Of a DNA stretch of 64,000 nucleotides, positions 1 through 8,145 are shown piece by piece. The notes under the pieces were generated by a model that saw nothing but the letters and a program-made list of their open reading frames with translations, was not told where the DNA came from and ran no database searches. Origin of the DNA: Clostridiales bacterium (lineage in GTDB: Bacteria > Bacillota > Clostridia > Saccharofermentanales > Saccharofermentanaceae); NCBI GenBank assembly GCA_017527865.1, contig JAFXPN010000037.1, forward strand, positions 45,189 to 109,188, written 5' to 3'. Made by a program: the position numbers and the translations under genes. Within the stretch, counting starts at the first letter, position 1, and every line of letters begins with the position of its first letter.

Positions 1-509
1 TCGGACTCATAGAGCATGGAAGCACGGTCACGATGGGCGGATGCATGAGCGCAAGACAGATCGGTCTTGTCGATGCTCTTAAGGAAGGCGATTATGTTTT
101 CATAGACCGTGACAAGATGGAGGATAAGCGCGCGGCAATGCTCGCTGCATATGATGCGGATGTGTTCCTTACGAGCGCCAATGCGATTACGGAAGACGGC
201 ATCATCGTCAATATCGACGGCAATGCCAACCGTGTTTCCGCGATCGCGCAGGGACCGCGCAAGGTTCTGTTCATCGTAGGCATGAACAAAGTATGCGATG
301 ATGTCGACGGAGCGTTAAAGCGTGCGAGAAATGTGGCGGCGCCGGTAAATGCACAGCGCTTTAATATCGATACCCCCTGCGTCAAGACGGGATCGTGCAT
401 GGACTGCAAATCACCGGATACGATATGCTGTCAGTTCCTGTTCACACGGTATTCCAAGCATAAGGACCGCATACATGTGATCCTTGTCAACGATTCCCTG
501 GGATTCTGA
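1..509 (+). CDS. LUD domain protein (YkgG/DUF162 family), 5' end outside window
   Basis: The reading frame is open from position 3, upstream of the first internal ATG at 33, so the gene is truncated by the window edge. The visible 169 residues carry the conserved C-terminal part of the LUD (lactate utilisation) family: the ITEDG-NIDGNANRV stretch, the GPRKV-VGMNKV stretch, and a Cys-rich segment with PC-x3-GSC-x2-C followed by ICC before the ending VILVNDSLGF. Family members of this short type occur in many anaerobes, and their exact substrate is usually unknown. A role in lactate or glycolate oxidation is family knowledge only and is not shown by these neighbours. The next gene is convergent, 8 bp away. 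Confidence 0.85.
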   Translation, partial: GLIEHGSTVTMGGCMSARQIGLVDALKEGDYVFIDRDKMEDKRAAMLAAYDADVFLTSANAITEDGIIVNIDGNANRVSAIAQGPRKVLFIVGMNKVCDDVDGALKRARNVAAPVNAQRFNIDTPCVKTGSCMDCKSPDTICCQFLFTRYSKHKDRIHVILVNDSLGF

Positions 510-516
510 TGTCTTA

Positions 517-936
517 TCAGTCGTCAGGCGACCAGCTGGCCTGAAGATCCTCGACGACGATATTCTCGTCGACTTTTACAACGACCTGGTATTCGTCTTC
601 GTATACTATCTCACCGGGGAAGTTCGTATAGACAACATAGTAAGGGTGGTCATATCTCTCGAGAAGCCAGAGAAGGGGATTGATCATCTTCATCATCATC
701 TCGGAATTCTCGACCTTGAAGTAGCAGATGACCTTTTCCTGTCTCTTGCACTGCGGCGGCCACGGGAGCTTCCTTGAGAACCACAGATCGATCTGTTTGA
801 ACAGCCCCACGTCCTCTTCATCCATGACGCCGTCAGTGACCATCTGGTTCAGCATGCTGAATATGCCCTTGCCGGTCATCGTGTTGGCGGCAAGTTCTTT
901 TCCCTGGATTCGGCAATACTTAAATGTCACAGCCAT
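517..936 (-). CDS. hypothetical protein (139 aa)
   Basis: I do not recognise this protein. It is soluble-looking, with no signal peptide or membrane segment. It has an aromatic centre (LWFSRKLPWPPQCK) followed by a predicted alternating strand/helix pattern and an acidic C terminus. It lies 18 bp downstream of the DUF4870-like gene on the same strand and is probably cotranscribed with it. The Shine-Dalgarno site is weak, which fits translation coupled to the upstream gene. The N-terminal order (strand, then helix with MLNQMV, then DEEDVGLFKQIDLWF) could suit a small ligand-binding fold, but no function can be assigned. Confidence 0.65.
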   Translation of the reverse strand: MAVTFKYCRIQGKELAANTMTGKGIFSMLNQMVTDGVMDEEDVGLFKQIDLWFSRKLPWPPQCKRQEKVICYFKVENSEMMMKMINPLLWLLERYDHPYYVVYTNFPGEIVYEDEYQVVVKVDENIVVEDLQASWSPDD

Positions 937-954
937 ACGGATTACCCGGCTGTC

Positions 955-1293
955 TTATTTGATTATCCTGATCGTGCCGAAGAACAGTACCGGCTTGGCA
1001 AGTCCCTGGCAGGCATATACGATGGCAATGATCTGGCAGACTAAGACGAACAGGTCCCACATCCAGCCTACAAAGGGGATAACAGCTCCGATAACCACAC
1101 TTAAGAAGAATATCAGACCTTCATTGGCATAAAACTTGAGATAATCAGAGCGCTGTCCGTTGACATCACCTCCGAAGTAAGCAAGGATAACGCCCATGAA
1201 TCCGCCGAAGACAGCCATGATGCCGAGCAGCTTGTCACAGGGGTTTTCCGGTACCGGATATGAAGCAGAGTAATCGTAGTTCCCGTTTTCCAT
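955..1293 (-). CDS. small membrane protein, DUF4870/TM2-like
   Basis: The start is placed at the ATG at 1293 because GAGGAGG precedes it by 8 bp. The upstream in-frame ATGs at 1320 and 1356 have no ribosome site. The product is about 112 aa: a polar N terminus (MENGNYDYSASYPVPENP) followed by three hydrophobic segments, around residues 18-35, 52-70 and 73-97. The motif YLKFYANEGLIFFL strongly resembles the LRFHA(N)Q-x(2)-L core of DUF4870 membrane proteins. Function is unknown for the family. It sits just downstream of the IS605-type right end, so the insertion may have separated it from an older promoter. Confidence 0.7.
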   Translation of the reverse strand: MENGNYDYSASYPVPENPCDKLLGIMAVFGGFMGVILAYFGGDVNGQRSDYLKFYANEGLIFFLSVVIGAVIPFVGWMWDLFVLVCQIIAIVYACQGLAKPVLFFGTIRIIK

Positions 1294-1358
1294 CTTAGGA
1301 TCCTCCTCAAATGTATTCATTATGATTCTATCCGATTTGGCTATTTTCAACTTCACAG

Positions 1359-1560
1359 TTGATATTTATAAACTGCCGATACAATCATATCATATCGGTA
1401 CTTTAATGGCATTAGCCTGATGCCTCTACCTGATCTAATTCAGGCTACTTTCAACTTTGTAATCTTTTCTCTTTCTTTAATCCGTATCTCTCTTACGCTG
1501 ACAAGTTTGATCATCTGATAGGCAGCATTGACATCAGCATTGATGCTGATGCCTGAGTTA
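1359..1560 (-). ncRNA. candidate omegaRNA / right-end structured region of the IS605-type element
   Basis: Three hairpins follow one another at and after the tnpB stop: CCTGA/TCAGG arms at 1429-1433 and 1440-1444, GGCAT/ATGCC arms at 1408-1412 and 1420-1424, and CCGATA/TATCGG arms at 1376-1381 and 1393-1398. In IS200/IS605 elements the guide (omega) RNA overlaps the tnpB 3' end and runs to the right element end, next to subterminal hairpins. A TCAA on the minus strand at 1359-1362 could mark the right cleavage site, as in IS608. Exact RNA ends are inferred. Confidence 0.45.
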
Positions 1561-2771
1561 CTCATAAATAAGCCTCTCTTTACTCTGCGACTCTTGTCAT
1601 AATTCGATGCGCTTGGCCTCTCTCCGTCAAGATAACTCGTTCCGCTGGTGTAACTTTCACTTACTACCTTGACTTCGATCCCCAGCAGTCTTGCCTTGTA
1701 GGATATCATGTTGATTAGCATGTTGTAAGGAATAGATACAAAATTCTGGTTTGTTCTGTTTCCCATCTTTGCATTCTGCTTCCATCCTTTATTTCTGCCG
1801 ATAACAATAAGTTCTGCACCTGTAGTTGCTGCATGATTCACGATCTTTCTGCTTGCCTTATGCATGTAATCCTTTATCTTCCTGTTTCTCTTACTTGTAA
1901 GCCGAGATATCTTCTTGGTCATATCACGACCATTATTCTTCTTTGCCTCCTCCTGTAATACCGCTCTTGTCTTATTGAAATACTGATTTATCGATTTTAA
2001 TGGTCTCCCGTTAATTATCACAGGCGTCATTTCCGAATCCCAGCTTGCCGCTATCAGATTGTTTACACCTATATCTATTCCCATAACCGTATTCGACAGT
2101 ATCTGTTCTGCTTCTTTCTTCTCGTATTGAAGAGAGATATCGATAGAATCTTCTGTCGTCCTTATACGTATCTGTCTGACCCCGTTGTGTCTTGCACGGA
2201 TACGGATTCCGTTCAGAAACTTCGGCATTTGGATCCTATTATCTGCATCTGCTTTAAAGTTTTGACTCGTGATCACTATTGTTCCTCTTCCGTTATCGGG
2301 ATCAAGATATCCGGGGGCATGTGGTCGTCCAAGGAACTTCTCCGGATTTTTTTGATACTCAACCAGGGCTGAGTAGAAAGACTTCCACTCCCGACATTTC
2401 TCCTGGATGCATATCTGACTGCATGTTGCGTATGGTACGGCCTTATATTCAGGTTTGTCTTTAAGATACCAACTCAGGAAATAAGCATCAGTGATGAAAG
2501 CATTATCCGAATCTACATACCGAAGTTCCCTCTTGTTTGGGCGTCCCAAATTATATCTTCTGATCCCGTCGTTTATCTCATCCACCATGGTTCTTTCCCA
2601 ATCTTCAAGATCATTTCCTGCCTTGAGTTTGGTATGAATGCGGTAGCTTTGCTTTATCAGATAATTGACTGAATTGGACAGATTTTTTATGAGGTAGCAG
2701 AAGTTGTCTATCTCATGAAAGAGTTCCTTGTTTTTATGTAATCTGATCCTGTGCAGTTCGGAAAGTATCAT
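1440..2771 (-). CDS. tnpB: IS200/IS605-family RNA-guided nuclease TnpB (OrfB)
   Basis: A 443-residue TnpB. The RuvC acidic residues are visible: D233 in GIDIGVNNL, E372 in VVSESYTSG, and D413 in INADVNAAYQM. The region between E372 and D413, which usually holds a four-Cys zinc ribbon, contains no cysteine. It reads TSGTSYLDGERPSASNY, then RRVKRGLFMSNSG. This Cys-less arrangement is a known OrfB subtype, so the protein may still be active. TnpB proteins cut DNA guided by an RNA from the element's right end and help retain the transposon. No tnpA is present in the window, so the element is non-autonomous or IS1341-like. The start has AAGGAGG 7 bp upstream and overlaps the end of the truncated transposase frame by 4 bp. 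Confidence 0.93.
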   Translation of the reverse strand: MILSELHRIRLHKNKELFHEIDNFCYLIKNLSNSVNYLIKQSYRIHTKLKAGNDLEDWERTMVDEINDGIRRYNLGRPNKRELRYVDSDNAFITDAYFLSWYLKDKPEYKAVPYATCSQICIQEKCREWKSFYSALVEYQKNPEKFLGRPHAPGYLDPDNGRGTIVITSQNFKADADNRIQMPKFLNGIRIRARHNGVRQIRIRTTEDSIDISLQYEKKEAEQILSNTVMGIDIGVNNLIAASWDSEMTPVIINGRPLKSINQYFNKTRAVLQEEAKKNNGRDMTKKISRLTSKRNRKIKDYMHKASRKIVNHAATTGAELIVIGRNKGWKQNAKMGNRTNQNFVSIPYNMLINMISYKARLLGIEVKVVSESYTSGTSYLDGERPSASNYDKSRRVKRGLFMSNSGISINADVNAAYQMIKLVSVREIRIKEREKITKLKVA

Positions 2772-2989
2772 GCGGGCACCTCCTTAAAAGGCAGAGGTGA
2801 ACGAGCAGATATACAGGAGCGTTTATCACCCAAACGTGTCTCGATAAGGAAGTTTTGAAGATTCTCTTCTCGCACATCTATGTCGTTGGACAGTGTGCAA
2901 TAGAACGCAACACGGTCGCTGAATGAGAGGTTATGATATGCAGTTATGACTTCCTTGAGATTAGACATGACCCGCGTTCCCACAAACAT
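2768..2989 (-). pseudogene. truncated transposase N terminus (IS1595/ISXO2-like) fused to the tnpB element boundary
   Basis: A 73-codon frame whose first 55 residues from MSNLKEV (2968) read LSFSDRVAFYCTLSNDI, then LQNFLIETR and RSCI. This resembles the N terminus of IS1595-type transposases, where a zinc ribbon (C-x2-C) and the catalytic domain should follow. After RSCI the frame runs into unrelated residues and stops inside the tnpB start codon. Both later domains are missing, so the gene is broken, most likely by insertion of the tnpB element. Family assignment is from memory of the N-terminal pattern and is moderate. It is transcribed from the SOS-type promoter at 3002-3030. It could also be a genuine small companion protein of tnpB. 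Confidence 0.5.
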
Positions 2990-3030
2990 ATGTTTGTTTA
3001 TATTATATTGAACAAATGTTCGTAAGTCAA
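2982..3030 (-). promoter_or_regulatory. strong promoter with LexA/DinR-type SOS box
   Basis: On the minus strand TTGACT (3025-3030) and TATAAT (3002-3007) are separated by exactly 17 bp. Inside the spacer lies CGAACATTTGTTC (3010-3022), a match to the Firmicutes SOS operator GAAC-N4-GTTC. A second perfect 16-bp palindrome, ACAAACATATGTTTGT (2982-2997), covers the expected start point and looks like a weaker box. This arrangement is typical of lexA- or recA-type promoters. The gene now behind it is a transposase fragment followed by tnpB. Confidence 0.75.
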
Positions 3031-3117
3031 CTATGAAATTGAAAAGAGCGTCCGATTTTACAGGGCGGATGGTTACTTTTACGCGTCAATTGATGTGATG
3101 AAGGGTGACTGTATCTG

Positions 3118-4212
3118 TTATTCCGGAAGTATGTCTATGATCACATATTCGGAATGAGTGCCGGTCTTGAAGTACAGAGCCCAGTCTGAGATGCCCGAAG
3201 TTACGATGAAATCGGTACCGTTGATCTGCTCGTATCCGTAGGTGCTGTCGTTGATTCCGAATGCCACTCCGACAAATGTTATCGGTATGAGCTGACCGCC
3301 GTGAGTGTGCCCCGACAGAACCAGATCCGCCGCGGTTGCCGCTTCGTTGTCGTAATCGTTCGGCTCGTGATCAAGCATGATGATGTACTTGCCGGTATCA
3401 AGTCCCTCGAGAAGATCCGCGGCCGATATACGGTCATATCCGGAATCAAGTCTTCCGGCTACATAGAAGCTGTCACCTACAAGTGCACACTCGTCCTCAA
3501 GTACATGAACACCGTTTGATATCAGAGCCTCACGCAGCTCGTCGCCGGAGAATCCTCTGGAGTTATAGTAACCTTCGTCGTGGTTGCCGAACGTGAACCA
3601 TACCCCGTAAGGGATGTCCGCCTGTCCCAGTACTTCGCAGGCGCGTATTATGTCTTCACGATCGGAGGAATCGTCAACAAAGTCGCCCGGAATGAGAAGA
3701 ATATCAGGTGACTGTGCTTCGATCTCCTCCAGATACCGTGCGAGTCCGTCGGCGTCGAACGTGGTGCCGAGGTGCGAGTCTGCAAACATCGCAACACGGA
3801 GTGGCGCGTCTCTCTTTGAAGTGGTGAGGGTGTAGTTTGTCTGCCATACATGAAAGCACAGGAAGAACGCTATCCCGAGGTATATCACAGATACGGCAAG
3901 TGCCAGCCACCCTTGAAGAAAGATCTTCGGCTCCTTGTGCGCAATGCGTTTGAAGATCGGTGCGGCGGGGGAACACAGTAAGAAAAAGATCATCACGTGT
4001 ATCAATACCACGATGGCATTCACGGAACCCATGGTGACAGAGATGATAAGGAAAACGACCGTTATTAATGCGAATGCGAGCGAAGTGCCTAGGATCTTGT
4101 TCTTATCCGTGACTTTTCTGATCCATGCGAATCTTCTGACTGCGACGGTCAGGTATATGAGCCCTGTAATGGCGCACAAGAGCGTAAGAACCAGTATTAT
4201 CAGCCACATCAT
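3118..4212 (-). CDS. membrane-anchored metallophosphoesterase (YkuE/YaeI-like)
   Basis: Four hydrophobic segments in the first 122 residues (about 3-25, 42-60, 64-86, 103-122) are followed by a calcineurin-like phosphoesterase domain. Metal-binding motifs are all present: D145 and H147 in FADSHLG, D177 in IPGDFVD, N210-H211 in FGNHDEG, the DHEPND motif, and the final GHTHGGQL. Family members hydrolyse phosphoesters outside the membrane, some acting on UDP-diacylglucosamine-like or envelope lipids. The true substrate here is unknown. The start has AGGAAA about 10 bp upstream. No cotranscribed partner is seen; the 3' end is 128 bp from the SOS promoter. Confidence 0.9.
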   Translation of the reverse strand: MMWLIILVLTLLCAITGLIYLTVAVRRFAWIRKVTDKNKILGTSLAFALITVVFLIISVTMGSVNAIVVLIHVMIFFLLCSPAAPIFKRIAHKEPKIFLQGWLALAVSVIYLGIAFFLCFHVWQTNYTLTTSKRDAPLRVAMFADSHLGTTFDADGLARYLEEIEAQSPDILLIPGDFVDDSSDREDIIRACEVLGQADIPYGVWFTFGNHDEGYYNSRGFSGDELREALISNGVHVLEDECALVGDSFYVAGRLDSGYDRISAADLLEGLDTGKYIIMLDHEPNDYDNEAATAADLVLSGHTHGGQLIPITFVGVAFGINDSTYGYEQINGTDFIVTSGISDWALYFKTGTHSEYVIIDILPE

Positions 4213-4295
4213 ATGATACGTATTTTCCTGTAAGCAGACTATTTTCTATTATACAGTATTTTAAGTATAATGCTGAATAGAAAGAGGAAAGATCA

Positions 4296-4919
4296 ATGAT
4301 TGTTCAGCGTATCAAAGGAAAGACCGATAACTGTTATCTTGTAACAAACGGCAGCAGTGCGATGCTCGTGGATACCGCAAGCGGCGAAGTTTACGATCAG
4401 GTACTTGCGGAGTGCAGCAAGTATGACATGAAGCTTATAGTTCTGACGCATGTGCATTTCGATCATGCAGAGAATGCCGCGAAGCTCGCGGAACACTTTG
4501 ATATACCTGTCGCGTTCCATCCCGCTGACGAGGAACTGTTCGTAAGCTACGATAAGCAGCCGCTCCGCTCATACGGACTTGTCGGCAAGGCGGTTCTGGG
4601 AATGTCGCTGAAAGTCCTGCGCGAGACCGAAGTTAAGAAACCTGCGAAGTTCTTTTATGTCAGGGAAGGCGACACGCTTAATGAGTACGGGTTCGACGCG
4701 AAGATAATCGAATTGCCGGGGCACACCGCGGGTTCGATCGGCGTCGATGTGGAAGGAAGGGATCTTATCGTCGGAGATGCGCTCGACAACTGGATCATGC
4801 CCGCGACGGGACACCTTTACAGTGATAAGGATGCGTTGAAGAAAAGCGCCGCGAAGATCCGCGCCCTTGGCAGGAGGAAGATATATTACGGTCACGGGAA
4901 GCCGACCCTTAATTCGTGA
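4296..4919 (+). CDS. MBL-fold metallo-hydrolase
   Basis: A 207-residue single-domain protein of the metallo-beta-lactamase fold, close to the glyoxalase II/YcbL type. The zinc-binding HxHxDH signature is at residues 52-57 (THVHFDHAEN). A second histidine lies in ELPGHTAGS, a metal-bridging aspartate in IVGDAL, and the last histidine in YGHGKPT. Substrates in this family range from thioesters to nucleotides, and none is indicated here. A TATAAT at 4266-4271 and an AGAGGAAAG ribosome site give it its own start. The next gene, a MATE pump, begins 27 bp later and is likely cotranscribed. Confidence 0.9.
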   Translation: MIVQRIKGKTDNCYLVTNGSSAMLVDTASGEVYDQVLAECSKYDMKLIVLTHVHFDHAENAAKLAEHFDIPVAFHPADEELFVSYDKQPLRSYGLVGKAVLGMSLKVLRETEVKKPAKFFYVREGDTLNEYGFDAKIIELPGHTAGSIGVDVEGRDLIVGDALDNWIMPATGHLYSDKDALKKSAAKIRALGRRKIYYGHGKPTLNS

Positions 4920-4946
4920 CCTGAATCATATTGACAGATCAGTAAG

Positions 4947-6320
4947 ATGCAAAACGATAAGAATCATCTGTTCGAGGAAGAGCGCCCGGGCAAAGCGCTC
5001 GCCATAATGGCGCTCCCGACGATCATAAGCCAGATGATCGTCCTTCTTTATAACCTTGCCGATACATGGTATATCGGACGCACGAATGATCCTGACATGG
5101 TCGGAGCATCGTCGCTCGCCGTCACTTTATATCTTGCAGTAGTCGCGCTCTCCAATGTCTTCGGTGTCGGAGGCGGAACTCTCATGGCAAGGCTTGAAGG
5201 CGAGAAGAAGACGGACGACGCCCGCAAGGTCGCTTCCTACAGTGTGGCTGCGGCAACGCTTTGCACACTTGCATTCTCTTTGCTCGTACTGATATTTATC
5301 GATCCTATATTGAGATTCCTCGGCGCTGACGATGCTACGATCGTTTATGCGCGGCAGTATGTGATGATGACTTCTGTCATCGGAGGCGTTCCGACAGTCC
5401 TTTCCATGTGCATGCCCCAGCTTCTGCGTAATGCGGGCTATGCGAGACAGGCGGGGCTGGGTGTCGGAATAGGCAGCCTTCTTAATGTATTGTTAGACCC
5501 TTTATTCATGTTCGTTATCCTGCCCAAGGGCAGCGAGGTACTCGGCGCAGGTATCGCGACCATGCTCTCGAATGTCATTTCCATGATCTACTTCATAGTC
5601 CTGTTCATAAAGCTTAAGGACAAGACGGTCCTGTCCATACCGGTGAGGATCGAGAAGATAGGTCCTGAGAACACAAAGGCTCTGTACTCGGTCGGAGTGC
5701 CTGCGGCGTTCGCGATATTCCTTTTCGACGTGGTGACGATTGCTCTTAACAAGATGACGGTCGCTTACGGCAATATCCCGCTTGCTGCCATGGGCATCGT
5801 GCTTAAGGTCGAGCGTATCCCGATGTATATAGGCATCGGCATCTGCCTCGGCATGGTGCCGCTCATCGCGTATAACTACGGATCCGGCGATAAGGAGAGG
5901 ATGCATCAGATAAGCGCAGCCGCCAGAAGGGCGGTCATTATCTCTTCCGTTATCTGTACCGTATTGATGTTTGTGTTTGCAAGACAGATCATCCGTGAGT
6001 TTATAAAGGACGAGCAGACCGTCGCGTACGGAATAATCTTCCTGAAGGCAAGAGCTCTTGCGATGCCTTTTATGGTTGTCGGAAACTATATTGTTCATTA
6101 CATGAATGCGGTCGGCAAGGGCAAAGTATCGTTCGTGCTCGCCGTCATAAGACATCTCGTTCTCATACTGCCCATAATGATCATCATGAACTTCGCGTTC
6201 GGGCTTAACGGTCTTGTGTGGTCGCAGTTAGTGGCGGATGTGATCAATACAGGGGCGGCCGCCGCCATCTTCCTGCGTGTTGTTAATTCGATAATGAAGA
6301 AAGGAAAACCTGCCGTATGA
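4947..6320 (+). CDS. MATE family efflux transporter
   Basis: 457 residues with twelve predicted membrane helices and the two-fold repeat of the multidrug and toxin extrusion family. The N terminus reads MALPTIISQMIVLLYNLADT and YIGR, the usual entry helix. Each half has the Gly-rich, Ala-rich membrane pattern expected of the NorM/DinF class. It exports cationic or organic compounds using a Na+ or H+ gradient. No strong ribosome site precedes the ATG, which follows the MBL gene closely. Its stop overlaps the start of the CAT-GNAT fusion gene by 4 bp (6317-6320), so pump and acetyltransferase are translated together, suggesting a two-gene detoxification or resistance unit. Confidence 0.93.
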   Translation: MQNDKNHLFEEERPGKALAIMALPTIISQMIVLLYNLADTWYIGRTNDPDMVGASSLAVTLYLAVVALSNVFGVGGGTLMARLEGEKKTDDARKVASYSVAAATLCTLAFSLLVLIFIDPILRFLGADDATIVYARQYVMMTSVIGGVPTVLSMCMPQLLRNAGYARQAGLGVGIGSLLNVLLDPLFMFVILPKGSEVLGAGIATMLSNVISMIYFIVLFIKLKDKTVLSIPVRIEKIGPENTKALYSVGVPAAFAIFLFDVVTIALNKMTVAYGNIPLAAMGIVLKVERIPMYIGIGICLGMVPLIAYNYGSGDKERMHQISAAARRAVIISSVICTVLMFVFARQIIREFIKDEQTVAYGIIFLKARALAMPFMVVGNYIVHYMNAVGKGKVSFVLAVIRHLVLILPIMIIMNFAFGLNGLVWSQLVADVINTGAAAAIFLRVVNSIMKKGKPAV

Positions 6321-7504
6321 ATTACTCAGTTGTTGATAAAGATAAGTATTACCGCAAAGGCGTTTACGATCATTTTACGAAGGACTGCAAGTGCTCCACG
6401 TCCATGACGGCGAGGATAGATGTCACGCGTCTCGTATGGTTCTCAAAGGCAAACGGCACCAAGTTCTACATCAATTTTCTCTACATCCTCTCGAAGGTCT
6501 TAAACTCGAGGGATGACTATAAGATGGGATATCTCTGGGAGACTGACGAGCTTGTTTGCTACGACACGATCAACCCGATACAGTATTGCTTTCACGAGGA
6601 TACCGGGACGTGCACTCCCGTGTATACGGCTTATTACGAGGACTATAAGACTTTCTATGATAATGCCCTGAACGACCTTGAGGAAGCCAAGAAGACACGG
6701 GATTATAAACTTGATATGCAGGGACATCCGAACTGGTTCGACGCGTCATACATATCGTGGCTTTCGTACGACTCGCTTAACATTGAACTTCCGGACGGGT
6801 ATCTGCATTTTCCTCCGATAGTAAACTGGGGCAGGTACCGCGAGGAGAACGGCAGACTCATGATGCCCGTGAGCGTGCGCCTCAACCATGCTGTTGCAGA
6901 CGGTTTTCTCGTAGCGAATGTATTCCGCCTGCTCGAGGAGGAGATCGCATCTTTCACTCACGCGACTCTTTATACCGACAGGCTCATCCTGCGCCGGTGG
7001 GAGGAGAGCGATGCAGAGGATATGTTCGAACTGTGCAGAGACCCCGATATCGGACCGATTGCAGGCTGGCCGCCCCATCAGAATGCTGAGGAGAGCAGGG
7101 GCATAATCAGAAATGTTCTTAACGGCGCGGAAGCATATGCCATCTGCCTTAAGGAAGACAACAAGGCGATAGGCTGTATCGAACTCAAACTTAACGGCAA
7201 AGCGGATCTCGCGGAGCATGATGATGAATGTGAGCTCGGCTACTGGCTCGGCAAGCCTTACTGGGGTCAGGGGATCATGCCCGAGGCCGGAAGGGAACTG
7301 CTGAGGCACGCTTTCGAGGATTGTCATTTCAGCAAGGTGTGGTGCGGATACTACGACGGCAACAGCAAGTCAAAACGGGTTCAGGAGAAGCTCGGGTTTA
7401 AGTATCAGTGGACGAGCGAAGGTGTGGATGTTCCTCTCATGCATGAGAAGCGCACGGGTCATGTTAATCTCATGACGGCGGAAGACTGGGAGACAATAAG
7501 GTAA
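6317..7504 (+). CDS. chloramphenicol acetyltransferase-like domain fused to a GNAT acetyltransferase
   Basis: Residues 1-213 match the chloramphenicol O-acetyltransferase (CAT) fold: an N-terminal DHFTKDCKCSTSMTARIDVT stretch and the active-site motif NHAVADG with catalytic H191 and structural D195. Residues 216-395 form a complete RimJ/RimL-type GNAT domain (LYTDRLILRRWEESD, ELGYWLGKPYWGQGIMPEA). The frame is continuous with no stop at the junction, so this is a genuine two-domain protein. CAT-like proteins transfer acetyl groups from acetyl-CoA to hydroxyls; GNATs acetylate amines. The substrates are unknown, and many distant CAT relatives do not inactivate chloramphenicol. Coupled to the MATE pump by a 4-bp overlap. 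Confidence 0.9.
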   Translation: MNYSVVDKDKYYRKGVYDHFTKDCKCSTSMTARIDVTRLVWFSKANGTKFYINFLYILSKVLNSRDDYKMGYLWETDELVCYDTINPIQYCFHEDTGTCTPVYTAYYEDYKTFYDNALNDLEEAKKTRDYKLDMQGHPNWFDASYISWLSYDSLNIELPDGYLHFPPIVNWGRYREENGRLMMPVSVRLNHAVADGFLVANVFRLLEEEIASFTHATLYTDRLILRRWEESDAEDMFELCRDPDIGPIAGWPPHQNAEESRGIIRNVLNGAEAYAICLKEDNKAIGCIELKLNGKADLAEHDDECELGYWLGKPYWGQGIMPEAGRELLRHAFEDCHFSKVWCGYYDGNSKSKRVQEKLGFKYQWTSEGVDVPLMHEKRTGHVNLMTAEDWETIR

Positions 7505-7521
7505 GTTCGTTATTTGACCTC

Positions 7522-7965
7522 ATGAAGACAGTACCTTACAACAGTTCTCTGAAACAGGAAGTATTTGATTTTACCGACAGGTGTTTTGCGGAACTCGGCA
7601 AGAGATTTGAACCTGAAGGCAGACACTTCTTCTATAACGATATCGGGAAGAATTTTGAAGTGTTCCTGTGTCTGATCGATGAAGATAAAGTCGTCGGGAC
7701 CGTGGCGCTTAAAAGGACCGATGAGAACACGGCCGAACTCAAAGCCCTATATATCGACAGCGCATACCGGGGTCAGGGTTTGGGAACACATCTCATGGAA
7801 GTGATATTAGAAGAGGCAAAGAGACTAGGATTTAAAGTCATAGTCCTCGATTCGATGAAGCAGTATAAAGATGCCCGTAAACTTTATGAGAGATTCGGCT
7901 TTAAGGCCTGTGACAGATATAATGATAATCCTTATGCCGACGTGTTTATGCGTCTGGATCTTTAA
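7522..7965 (+). CDS. GNAT family N-acetyltransferase
   Basis: 147 residues covering one GNAT domain. The acetyl-CoA binding loop is visible as YRGQGLGTHLM (motif A), preceded by the strand AELKALYIDS and followed by the KLYERFGFK motif B, with a short hydrophobic C terminus. Acceptor substrate is unknown. It follows the CAT-GNAT gene by 17 bp on the same strand and probably belongs to the same transcript. The C terminus DVFMRLDL is typical, so the gene appears complete. Confidence 0.9.
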   Translation: MKTVPYNSSLKQEVFDFTDRCFAELGKRFEPEGRHFFYNDIGKNFEVFLCLIDEDKVVGTVALKRTDENTAELKALYIDSAYRGQGLGTHLMEVILEEAKRLGFKVIVLDSMKQYKDARKLYERFGFKACDRYNDNPYADVFMRLDL

Positions 7966-8077
7966 CCGACGGAGAAGTACACAGAGCCGGGCTCAAAACC
8001 GTATTTGTTATGATATAGTCCATGACCTTAGGTTCGAGATCTTCGCGTGTGGAGTGTTTCTCACGATAACATCCGCA

Positions 8078-8127
8078 TTGCGTGTGTTGCGATGGCGTGT
8101 TACAATATACGCAATGCGTATATTGTA
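8078..8127 (+). promoter_or_regulatory. promoter and 27-bp palindromic operator of the HTH/KilA-N module
   Basis: TTGCGT (8078-8083) and TACAAT (8101-8106) are 17 bp apart. A perfect 27-bp palindrome, arms TACAATATACGCA (8101-8113) and TGCGTATATTGTA (8115-8127) around one A, starts exactly at the -10 box. Related half-sites (GCATTGCGTG, TGTTGCGATG) lie at 8075-8094. The position over the -10 and start point suggests repression, probably by the HTH protein encoded immediately downstream. Confidence 0.75.
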
Positions 8128-8145
8128 TATAAGGTGTGATTGAAT

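Noticed and set aside
8000..8100. Possible N-terminal part of the GNAT whose remnant is at 9206-9319
   Set aside because: No GNAT-like sequence could be read in any frame between 7966 and 8100.
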